Positions 56,839 through 64,000 of a DNA stretch of 64,000 nucleotides are shown piece by piece. Location: positions 67,063 to 131,062 of the forward strand of contig JANYBV010000031.1 of assembly GCA_025360605.1 (NCBI GenBank), written 5' to 3'. Made by a program: the position numbers and the translations under genes. The stretch is from Alphaproteobacteria bacterium. GTDB taxonomy: Bacteria > Pseudomonadota > Alphaproteobacteria > Rickettsiales > SXRF01. The notes beneath the pieces are model-generated. The model was not told the origin of the DNA, ran no database searches, and saw nothing but the letters and a program-made list of their open reading frames with translations. Each line of letters opens with the position of its first letter. Position 1 is the stretch's first letter.

Positions 56839-57394
56839 CAACCGCAACGGATTGCTCCCTGGCGACCTGCCGATGGACGAAAAGGTCAAACGCATGATCC
56901 GCGTCAACCACGCGGGCGAATACGGTGCCAAGCGCATCTATGCAGGGCAGCTGGCGGTGCTAGGTAAATCCAAGACGGGCCATGTGATTCAGGAAATGGC
57001 CGATCAGGAACAGAAACATCTGGACGTGTTTTCCGGTATGATGGCCAAACGCCGCGTGCGCCCGACGGTGCTGATGCCGCTGTGGCATGTGTGCGGGTAT
57101 GCCCTCGGTGCGGCGACCGCCCTGCTGGGTGAAAAAGCGGCTATGGCCTGTACGGTAGCGGTCGAGTCGGTGATCGACAAGCATTACGCAGATCAGGAAG
57201 CCCAGCTGGGTGCTGAAGAACAACCGCTGAAAAACGTCATCAGCGAGTTTCGCGCCGACGAAAAGGAACATCATGACCTTGCCGAGACTTACATATTGGC
57301 AAATGACAAAGAATCGTCTCCCTTTTACCATATATTAACCCATATGGTTGTATACCAAACTAAGCTGGCTATTTGGTTGTCTACGCGTATCTAG
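56831..57394 (+). CDS. coq7: Demethoxyubiquinone hydroxylase Coq7
   Basis: A 187-residue di-iron monooxygenase for the C6 hydroxylation step of ubiquinone synthesis. The di-iron ligands are visible: E30 (NHAGEYGA), E60-x-x-H63 (DQEQKH), E112, and E144-x-x-H147 (DEKEHHD). Coq7 is typical of alphaproteobacteria and mitochondria, which supports the taxonomic guess. It overlaps dsbB by 8 bp and lies 34 bp before the secretin gene. Confidence 0.94.
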   Translation: MTDNRNGLLPGDLPMDEKVKRMIRVNHAGEYGAKRIYAGQLAVLGKSKTGHVIQEMADQEQKHLDVFSGMMAKRRVRPTVLMPLWHVCGYALGAATALLGEKAAMACTVAVESVIDKHYADQEAQLGAEEQPLKNVISEFRADEKEHHDLAETYILANDKESSPFYHILTHMVVYQTKLAIWLSTRI

Positions 57395-57428
57395 CGCTAT
57401 TGTCTTGGGTTTTTAAGGGTTTTTGCGG

Positions 57429-59324
57429 GTGAGAAGAATTCCAAAATTTTTGTACGTTCTTTCTTGCATCGTTCTTGTCGTGAGTTGTGAGAGCAATGAA
57501 GGGCTGTTCCAGCCTAAACGGGCGGATATGATTGACCCCAATCTCAGCCTGACCCGTGATGATTACGAAAATCTCAGCAATACTAAGCCCACAAAAGAGG
57601 GGGCTGCTAACCCCGTAGGGTTGACCGAACCGCCCATTCCCGATATCGCAGAAATTCTTGCCGCCCCCAAGCCGCCGAAATTAGGGGAAACCAAACTGGT
57701 GTCTATCGCGGTGACGGATGATGTGCCGCTGAAAGACGTGCTGATTGAATTGGCGCGCCTTGCCGATGTCGATATCGAAGTTGATTCCAGCATTACCGGT
57801 GGTATTTCTTTCCGTGCGAAGGACAGGCCGTTTAACGAGGTGGTGGAACGCATCGCCGATCTGGCCGCGCTGCGCTATACATTTAAAAATAACGTCCTTC
57901 GCGTTGAACGCGATACGCCCTATGTGCAGATTTACTCGCTGGATTTTTTGAATATGGAACGTACCTCCAGCGGGAGCGTCAACATCAGCACCAACGTGCT
58001 TAACTCAACGGGCGGTAGTGGTGGTGGCGGGCTGAACACTGGCTCCAGCGCTACCGTCAGTAGCAAAACCGATGCAGATTTCTGGAAACAGTTTGAAGCG
58101 GGTATCAAACAAATCCTGACCTACAATGAAAGCAAACGTATTTCGAGCGTCGATATTGCCTCGCAGCCGGTTGCCCCTGTGGCGGTGAATGGTGCCGCTG
58201 GTGCTGCTGGTGCCGCAGGCGGTGCTGCTGGTGGGGCAGGCGGAGCAGCTGGTGCAGCACCCGCGCCCGCTCCTGGGCCAGCGGTGAATGTGGCGGCGGC
58301 TCCGGCAGGCAATGGTGCCCCCAAGGCAGATGATGGATCATTTTATATCATGAACCGTCAGGCTTCGACACTGACGGTGTCGGCGAATGATAAACAACAC
58401 ACACTTATCCAGCAGTTTCTTAAAAAAATTCAGGAAAATGCCTCCTCGCAGGTGTTGATTGAAGCGAAGATTGTGGAGGTGACACTGAACGACCAGTTCC
58501 AGAGCGGTATCAACTGGACCAAGCTGGGGGGCAGCAGGATTGGTTTCAGCGGTAACTTTGCCGCTCCGGCTACCAGCCTTGCTAACCAAGGGACGGTCAA
58601 TGTGGGTATTCCCCAGCAGATTGCCCTGAGTAAAAATATCGATCTTTCGGCCGCTGTGCAGCTGGTGGAAAGTTTTGGTACCACGCGGACACTCTCCAGC
58701 CCGCGTTTGCACGCCATCAACAATCAGGAATCGGTGCTGACATTTGCAGAAAACCATGTCTATTTTGAATTGCAGGTGCAAACCAACCAGAACGCTACGA
58801 CTACCGGTAATACCTCCAACCTCACTGTGAACAGTACGCTGCATACCGTGCCGATTGGTATTATTTTGACGCTGCAACCTTCCATTAATCTCGATACCAG
58901 CGAAATTACCCTCAGCATCCGCCCAACGCTGTCCCGCATCACCGGAAGCGTGAGCGATCCGGCAGTAGCATTCCTTGTGGCGCAGGCGGCGGCGCAGGGC
59001 ATTACCAATCTGAATATCACCAATGCTGTTCCCGTGATCGAAGTGCGCGAACTGGATTCTATTCTCAAACTGAAAAGCGGGCAGGTGATGGTAATCGGCG
59101 GGCTGATGCAGGATATCGCCAACAACACGGACAACGGTGTGCCAGGGATGGGGAGTATTCCTTACTTTGGCAATTTATTTAAAGGCGTTGACAAGCAACA
59201 TAATCTGTCAGAACTTGTCATCTTCATTCGGGCAACTATTGTTGACAGTAGTGGTGATGCTTCTGGTGCGGACAAAACATTGTATAAAAAATTCATGCGC
59301 GATCCGCGTCCTCTTGGATTTTAA
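57429..59324 (+). CDS. Outer-membrane secretin lipoprotein (MshL/PilQ/GspD family)
   Basis: A 631-residue secretin that would form the outer-membrane gate for a pilus or secretion machine. The N-terminal lipobox VVSC makes C20 the lipidated residue. A short STN/N0-like domain (about residues 75-135) is followed by an Ala/Gly-rich low-complexity linker (about 250-295) and the C-terminal secretin barrel (about 390-615), including VPGMGSIPYFGNLFKG. GTG 57429 is preferred over TTG 57423 because AAGGG is 9 nt upstream. Downstream genes are an ABC permease and a helical membrane protein. Confidence 0.92.
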   Translation: MRRIPKFLYVLSCIVLVVSCESNEGLFQPKRADMIDPNLSLTRDDYENLSNTKPTKEGAANPVGLTEPPIPDIAEILAAPKPPKLGETKLVSIAVTDDVPLKDVLIELARLADVDIEVDSSITGGISFRAKDRPFNEVVERIADLAALRYTFKNNVLRVERDTPYVQIYSLDFLNMERTSSGSVNISTNVLNSTGGSGGGGLNTGSSATVSSKTDADFWKQFEAGIKQILTYNESKRISSVDIASQPVAPVAVNGAAGAAGAAGGAAGGAGGAAGAAPAPAPGPAVNVAAAPAGNGAPKADDGSFYIMNRQASTLTVSANDKQHTLIQQFLKKIQENASSQVLIEAKIVEVTLNDQFQSGINWTKLGGSRIGFSGNFAAPATSLANQGTVNVGIPQQIALSKNIDLSAAVQLVESFGTTRTLSSPRLHAINNQESVLTFAENHVYFELQVQTNQNATTTGNTSNLTVNSTLHTVPIGIILTLQPSINLDTSEITLSIRPTLSRITGSVSDPAVAFLVAQAAAQGITNLNITNAVPVIEVRELDSILKLKSGQVMVIGGLMQDIANNTDNGVPGMGSIPYFGNLFKGVDKQHNLSELVIFIRATIVDSSGDASGADKTLYKKFMRDPRPLGF

Positions 59325-59360
59325 CTCAATATGGTATTAAAGCTTATATAAGGTGGAAGT

Positions 59361-60122
59361 ATGCTGACAAATATACGCTACATTCTGATTACGGCACTTA
59401 GGGACTGGCTTTTTATCGGCCTGCTCGCCAGCATCTTATTCGCTACCGCCATCTCTGCTACGCTAGGGAGTACGGCGTTTTTAGAAGAACGCGAAATGAC
59501 CATTACCTTTGCCGCCGGTGCGTCACGCATTATTCTCATGGTCGGGCTGATTGTGTTCGTCTGTTTCCATATTCGCAACGCCTTCGACACCAAGGAAATC
59601 GACGTGATTCTCTCGCGCCCGATTTCGCGCTCTAACCTTGTGATCGCCTACTGGCTTGGCTTTGCCTTCGTGGCCTTTTTACTCACAATTCCTGTGGTCG
59701 GGATTATCGGGATGATCGGTGTGAACAACTGGCAGGGGTTTATCGGCTGGTCCATCAGCCTGCTGCTTGAAACATTTATGGTGGTGGCGCTGGCACTGTT
59801 CAGCGCTTTCACACTGCGTAGCGCCGTGACTTCGGTTATCGCTTGTATGGGGTTTTATGTGTTGTCACGCATGATGGCGTTCTTTGTGGTTACCTCGCAA
59901 TCAGGAATGGTGGGCGGCGAAATTAAATTTGTGATCATGCGCTATGTGCTGAAGCTCATTTCAGCGATTGTCCCGCGCCTTGACTTTTTTTCCAAAAGCC
60001 AGTGGCTGATCTATGGGTTTGACAGTTCACAGGACTGGATTGTTTTTGCCGTTCAGGCATTCATTTTTGTGCCGCTTTTGATTCTGGCTTCTATCGCTGA
60101 TTTCCGTCGCAAACAGTTTTAA
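59361..60122 (+). CDS. ABC-2 type transporter permease
   Basis: A 253-residue membrane protein with about six hydrophobic helices and the ABC-2-like segment REMTITFAAGASR, then FDTKEIDVILSRPISRSNLVIAYWLG. No ATPase gene is adjacent. It starts 36 bp after the secretin and 8 bp before the next gene, so it is part of the secretin operon. The best candidate partner is the lone ABC ATPase ending the pilus-like operon at 36078. Confidence 0.8.
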   Translation: MLTNIRYILITALRDWLFIGLLASILFATAISATLGSTAFLEEREMTITFAAGASRIILMVGLIVFVCFHIRNAFDTKEIDVILSRPISRSNLVIAYWLGFAFVAFLLTIPVVGIIGMIGVNNWQGFIGWSISLLLETFMVVALALFSAFTLRSAVTSVIACMGFYVLSRMMAFFVVTSQSGMVGGEIKFVIMRYVLKLISAIVPRLDFFSKSQWLIYGFDSSQDWIVFAVQAFIFVPLLILASIADFRRKQF

Positions 60123-60130
60123 CGGGTTCT

Positions 60131-60925
60131 ATGACACCTACGGCCATTCAATCCCCTGTACCCATCGTCATCAAAGCTAAAGTGTGTGCCCGCCGCTATA
60201 TGCTTTTGGGGGTGGCGTTGTTCATGCAGGTTGGATACTGGCTTGAAACCAAGGATATCCAGCCAGACTTCAGCATTGTGCCGGATGTTCCGGGTAAGGC
60301 GGCCATGCACGCACTTACCTTTGGCGATGACGAATTTTTCTTCCGTATTTTTGCACTTAATCTGCAAAATTCCGGTGATATGTTCGGGCATTTTACGTCG
60401 TTACGCTATTACGATTTCAACAAACTGTACCATTGGTTTAATCTACTTGATGAGCTGGATCACACCTCTAATATGATACCTTCGCTCGCCAGCTATTATT
60501 TTGCCCAGACGCAAAACACCAGCGATGTACGTTATGTTGTGGATTATCTGTTTGCACATTCCGAGCATGATGTGGAGCATAAATGGTGGTGGTTATTGCA
60601 GTCGATCTACCTGTCCATGCACAAGCTTAATGACCTTGACCTCGCGATCAAGGTGGCTAAACCCCTTCAAAATGAAAAGGTTCCTGTGTGGGCTCGCCAG
60701 ATGACTGCGGTGGTCTATGAAAAGCGCGGCGAGATGGATGATGCGATTAAAATTATGGAAACGATCAAGGAAAACGTCAAAGAGATTCCTGATGCTGACC
60801 TGAAGTACATGACCTACTTCGTCAAGGAACGTGCCAAGCAGCTGGAGAAAGCCAACAAGGCCAATTCGCCTTTCAAAATCGCCCCGACCGATTCCAAAGA
60901 CGACGATAAAAAACCGAAGCCATAG
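60131..60925 (+). CDS. Membrane-anchored helical-repeat protein (TPR-like), hypothetical
   Basis: A 264-residue protein with one N-terminal transmembrane helix (YMLLGVALFMQVGYWL, about residues 18-33) and a mostly helical periplasmic domain. Pairs of helices such as YYFAQTQNTSDVRYVVDYLFAH and QMTAVVYEKRGEMDDAIKIMETI resemble tetratricopeptide repeats. The lysine-rich tail ends KDDDKKPKP. It is last in the secretin operon, 8 bp after the permease. A scaffold or piloting role is inferred from its position only. Confidence 0.7.
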   Translation: MTPTAIQSPVPIVIKAKVCARRYMLLGVALFMQVGYWLETKDIQPDFSIVPDVPGKAAMHALTFGDDEFFFRIFALNLQNSGDMFGHFTSLRYYDFNKLYHWFNLLDELDHTSNMIPSLASYYFAQTQNTSDVRYVVDYLFAHSEHDVEHKWWWLLQSIYLSMHKLNDLDLAIKVAKPLQNEKVPVWARQMTAVVYEKRGEMDDAIKIMETIKENVKEIPDADLKYMTYFVKERAKQLEKANKANSPFKIAPTDSKDDDKKPKP

Positions 60926-61095
60926 CCCGATTTCTTCACCCCCCCCACCCAAGAGTGGCTGCCACAGCCTAGATGTCAACAATAGTTACCTATGTTGTCG
61001 GGGCGTGGCAAAAACATCTCATGCGAAGTTATTAAAAAACATACTAAAAATGCTAATTAAATGCAAATTTAGTGTTAATAATTCTTGCTTTTATT

Positions 61096-61111
61096 CTACT
61101 ACATATAGTAG
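61096..61111 (+). promoter_or_regulatory. Inverted repeat upstream of the AraC-type gene
   Basis: CTACTA (61096-61101) and TAGTAG (61106-61111) flank CATA in an AT-rich 256-bp gap, 71 bp before the ATG at 61182. It is a possible regulator site. The gap shows no gene. Confidence 0.3.
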
Positions 61112-61181
61112 TTTGAAAATGGGAAGGCATATATACAGTTAGGGTTTAATTTGATAAAAGTGCGCTCGTTGTGAGTAAAAA

Positions 61182-62252
61182 ATGCTGTTAACGTTGACAC
61201 AGGCTTTGCAGTTAGTTGGCATTACCCCTAGCATTTTTGTCATTTTTTTCCTGCTCATGCTGTCGGCAAAGAACAAGCAAGCCATCATCCTGATCTTCTA
61301 TTTTTCTGCGCTGATCTGTAGTTTTTCTATTCCACTCATTGAAGTGTACCCATCTGAAATGCGTAACCGTTGGGTGGAGGCAGGGCTTCTTTTGGGTGAC
61401 AGCACGCTGGCGGCTTTCAGCTTTTTGCTGATCTGCCAGTTTGTGATGGGGCGTGTGCCGCCTTTCGGGTACTGGCTGGTGCTTGCCATACCGATCTTCG
61501 GTAGCAGCTCGCTGATTTATGCGGGCATGATACAAAATAAGTATGCCTGCGCCAGCGATCAGGCGTGTCCCGATGTGCAGACTATCAACACCCTGTACCA
61601 TATTTTCTCATCGTCGGTTATTTTCCTCCTGCTCGTGTATTACATCTCGCGCGTGGGCGGGCTGCACAGCAACGACACCATCAAGAAACACAAATACTGG
61701 CTGATCATTGCGCTCATTATGCTGCATCTGCTGGTGCTGGCGGTCGATCTGGCGCGTATGTCGGGGCATTTTACCGTTGAACAGGGATTGCTGGCTTCCA
61801 CCATGCTGCGGCTCACCTTTATATATCTGGTGTTGACCTCGCTGTTTCGTGTGTTCTATCCCGGATTCGCGGGGCAAACCGTTAATCTGGTCGAAGAAGA
61901 ATATGATCCGTCACTGGACCTGCCATTTGTAGAAAAAGTCAAAATGCTGCTCGAAGGTGAACACGTCTATCGCCAGATGCGCTTAAACCGCGCCAAGTTG
62001 GCCGAGCTGGTTGGCATTACTGAATATAATCTGTCACGCATCATCAACCGCCATTTCGGGATGAATTTCAACGAGCTGATTAATGGCTACCGCATTGAAG
62101 AAGCCAAAACGCGCCTGCGCAATGAATCGTCACAGATTACCGTGATTGGTTTTGAGGTGGGATTCAATTCGATTGCGTCATTCAACCGCGTATTCAGGAC
62201 AAAGGTAGGGACATCGCCGACTGATTACCGCAACAACGAGCGCGTGCAGTAG
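61182..62252 (+). CDS. Membrane-embedded AraC family regulator
   Basis: A 356-residue protein. The first about 230 residues form roughly seven hydrophobic helices; the C-terminal about 90 residues are an AraC-type double helix-turn-helix (LAELVGITEYNLSRIINRHFGMNFNELINGYRIEEAKTRL, then VIGFEVGFNSIASFNRVFRTKVGTSPTDYR). This arrangement resembles 7TM-sensor AraC proteins that sense a ligand within the membrane. Targets are unknown; it lies between the secretin operon and a divergently placed nitronate monooxygenase-like gene. Confidence 0.88.
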   Translation: MLLTLTQALQLVGITPSIFVIFFLLMLSAKNKQAIILIFYFSALICSFSIPLIEVYPSEMRNRWVEAGLLLGDSTLAAFSFLLICQFVMGRVPPFGYWLVLAIPIFGSSSLIYAGMIQNKYACASDQACPDVQTINTLYHIFSSSVIFLLLVYYISRVGGLHSNDTIKKHKYWLIIALIMLHLLVLAVDLARMSGHFTVEQGLLASTMLRLTFIYLVLTSLFRVFYPGFAGQTVNLVEEEYDPSLDLPFVEKVKMLLEGEHVYRQMRLNRAKLAELVGITEYNLSRIINRHFGMNFNELINGYRIEEAKTRLRNESSQITVIGFEVGFNSIASFNRVFRTKVGTSPTDYRNNERVQ

Positions 62253-62287
62253 CCACACACGTCATCTTTGAAATAATGAGAAGGCCT

Positions 62288-63715
62288 CTAATACCCTGTG
62301 AGAATCCGCTCGACCAGTTCGCCGATGGTCGGCACATATCCGTTGGAATAAAACGGATCCGAGGCAAAGCGGTAGGCGTTATGGCCGGAGAACATGAGCT
62401 GTTCATCAATCGAGCTGCCGTGCGCAATGTCCTGCAATGTTTTCTGGATACAGAAGCTGCGTGGGTCGGCTTTCTTACCGGTGGTGAAATCATCATGGTC
62501 TTTCCAGTTGGAAAAACGGCAATGGCTTAAGCAGCCCATACAATCCACCTGATCGATATGGATCTGTTTCGCCTTTGCGCTTGATACAAAAATCAGCGTA
62601 GCATCCGGTGTTTTCATCGCATCATCGTAACCCTCGGCTTTCCAGCCCTCAGCGCGTGCTTTATCATCAGGCTGGACAAACACAGGGCGGCCACGCGCCC
62701 CCACCGGCAACGGTTCCGAGAACAGGCCTTCTTGTTCCATGCGGTATTCAATCTGGCGTTCGCTCTGGCCGCGCAGGCCTTTGATGAAATCATTATTCAC
62801 GGCTGACGAATAGAAACCCGTTGGGCTGAAGCGGTTGAGGAATACATCACCTTCCTTGAGTTTCGGCAGGCGCTGCTTCCATTCATCCGATACGGGGCTT
62901 TCACGCGACAGGATAGGGCGGGTGCCGAACTGGAATGCAATCGGCCCGATATCCGGATTTCCAAGCCAGTGTTCCCATTCTTTTAAATGCCACGCACCAC
63001 CCGCCATAATAATGGGGGTGTCATTGAGGCCAAAGCTGTTCATGGCAGCCCGCAGCGCTGCAACGCGCGGATAGGGATCTTCCGGCTTTTGGGGGTCTTC
63101 GCTGTTGGAAAGACCGTTATGGCCGCCCGCCAGCCAAGGATCCTCATACACTACGGAGCCTAACCAATGCGCCGTTTTGTTGTAGGAGCGCTTCCACAGC
63201 GCGTTAAAAGCGCGTGCTGAGGAAATAATCGGATGATAAAATACTTTATAATGTTCTGCGATGTCGCCGAGGCGATATGGCATGCCTGCGCCACAGGTGA
63301 TGCCGTGGACAAGGCCGGGGGCTCCTTCAAGGATGCCGATCAGTACGCGTTCCGCACCGCCCATTTCCCACAGCACGTTGACATGCACACGGCCTTTGCC
63401 GCTGGCGACCTCATGCGCGATCTGGGCTTGCTGGATACCACCGCGTATACTTTGTACGACGAGTTCTTCATGACGTTCGCGGCGCGTGGTGCCGTGATAA
63501 ACATAAGGAATAGCTTTACCGCTGGCGTCAAACGTATCGGCGTTGACACCGGAGAATGTGCCTACGGCACCGGCAGCAGCAAACGCTCCTGCGGTGTGGC
63601 CGTTAGATACCGCTACACCTTTGCCACCCTCAACAATGGGAAGCACTTCTTTTCCGGAGAGAATAACGTTTTTGAGTTTATCGCGAAATGAGGGAACAGC
63701 AGCAGCTTGTAACAA
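62288..63715 (-). CDS. Nitronate monooxygenase-like flavin oxidoreductase with C-terminal cysteine cluster
   Basis: A 475-residue FMN-dependent protein of the nitronate monooxygenase/2-nitropropane dioxygenase family: GGKGVAVSNGHTAGAFAAAGAVGTF near the start and GITCGAGMP mid-protein. The TTG start at 63715 is supported by AAGGA with 8-nt spacing. A C-terminal extension has C392-x2-C395-x3-C399 and C422 (DCMGCLSHCRF...FCIQ), which could bind an iron-sulfur cluster or zinc; classic members lack this. The substrate is unknown. It may detoxify nitroalkane-like compounds or use another oxidised substrate. Confidence 0.82.
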   Translation of the reverse strand: MLQAAAVPSFRDKLKNVILSGKEVLPIVEGGKGVAVSNGHTAGAFAAAGAVGTFSGVNADTFDASGKAIPYVYHGTTRRERHEELVVQSIRGGIQQAQIAHEVASGKGRVHVNVLWEMGGAERVLIGILEGAPGLVHGITCGAGMPYRLGDIAEHYKVFYHPIISSARAFNALWKRSYNKTAHWLGSVVYEDPWLAGGHNGLSNSEDPQKPEDPYPRVAALRAAMNSFGLNDTPIIMAGGAWHLKEWEHWLGNPDIGPIAFQFGTRPILSRESPVSDEWKQRLPKLKEGDVFLNRFSPTGFYSSAVNNDFIKGLRGQSERQIEYRMEQEGLFSEPLPVGARGRPVFVQPDDKARAEGWKAEGYDDAMKTPDATLIFVSSAKAKQIHIDQVDCMGCLSHCRFSNWKDHDDFTTGKKADPRSFCIQKTLQDIAHGSSIDEQLMFSGHNAYRFASDPFYSNGYVPTIGELVERILTGY

Positions 63716-63808
63716 TTGGTATGTCCTTAGGTTCTGTATGAAAGGCTGATTATAGGCATAAAGATCAGGAACACAATCTAGAATTTTGGCCCGATTTCTG
63801 GCGGGATT

Positions 63809-64000
63809 TCAAAGTTCTTTACGCCAGCTCTTGGGCCAGAAAATCCAGTGTCTCACATGTAGCATGTGCCGTACAGGGCTTTTGACCACCAGCATCAGGA
63901 TGCCTATGGATAGTAAGCACCAGACGGCAGGCCACTCATTATGGTTGTCTGTCAGTAGCTGGGACAGGAATGGCCCCACCAGATAATGGAACACCACCGC
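63809..64000 (-). CDS. Partial membrane protein running off the window edge
   Basis: The frame is open to the right edge of the window. It encodes at least 63 residues with one clear hydrophobic helix (VWCLLSIGILMLVV) and a basic, Trp-rich C-terminus ending WRKEL. It looks like the 3' end of a longer membrane-protein gene whose start lies beyond position 64000. No family can be named. Confidence 0.4.
   Translation of the reverse strand, partial: AVVFHYLVGPFLSQLLTDNHNEWPAVWCLLSIGILMLVVKSPVRHMLHVRHWIFWPKSWRKEL

Overview
The window reads as chromosome of a Gram-negative bacterium, most likely an alphaproteobacterium of moderate GC content. This rests on gene content: Coq7-type ubiquinone hydroxylase, DsbB, the nadD-rsfS pair, MltG, a FadN-order beta-oxidation protein, MlaE/MlaF and an assimilatory sulfate operon. 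The genus cannot be read from the sequence. No rRNA and no CRISPR array were seen; there are two tRNA genes.

Layout. 0.2-4.7 kb: a tandem beta-carbonic anhydrase-like protein, an AT-rich orphan gene, thiC, and a small unknown gene with a structured leader. 4.8-10.6 kb: housekeeping genes (nadD, rsfS, acpP, fabF, mltG, folD, ferredoxin reductase). 10.7-19.3 kb: fatty-acid beta-oxidation (thiolase, FadN-like protein, acyl-CoA dehydrogenase), interrupted by an orphan Phd-type antitoxin, a 555-residue unknown protein and a DUF475/TerC-like membrane protein. 19.3-20.1 kb: prepilin peptidase. 20.2-29.6 kb: a tight six-gene sulfate assimilation operon (cysI, siroheme synthase, cysH, cysD, cysNC and a 1154-residue iron-sulfur flavoprotein). 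29.8-36.8 kb: a type IV pilus/type II secretion-like inner-membrane operon ending in an ABC ATPase. 36.8-46.7 kb: an acyltransferase, tRNA-Gly(CCC), mlaF/mlaE, a prepilin-like protein with an FG-GAP propeller, a PIG-L deacetylase, a secreted protein, a YoaK-like protein and an unknown membrane protein. 47.0-56.1 kb: an AT-rich integrative element in tRNA-Leu(CAA). 56.3-64 kb: dsbB, coq7, a secretin operon ending in an ABC permease and a helical membrane protein, a membrane-bound AraC-type regulator, and a nitronate monooxygenase-like gene.

How the parts may fit. The prepilin peptidase (19.3 kb), ATPase/platform operon (29.8 kb), prepilin-propeller protein (40.9 kb) and secretin (57.4 kb) together resemble most of one MSHA/type II-like envelope machine. 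Each of the two machine operons ends in one half of an ABC transporter: the ATPase in one, the permease in the other. This is the most interesting pattern in the window. The second is the sulfate operon, which has sulfite reductase hemoprotein but no CysJ; a large fused flavoprotein sits where the electron donor should be. The third is the island, with 47-bp core repeats, three 23-bp putative arm sites, and a ParA / type ISP-like restriction enzyme / membrane protein / ImmA-IrrE peptidase operon that may be a defence module.

Two conserved proteins (RsfS and an OafA-type acyltransferase) have conserved N-termini that begin upstream of any ATG, GTG or TTG. Each has a well-placed ribosome binding site in front of an ATA or CTG codon.
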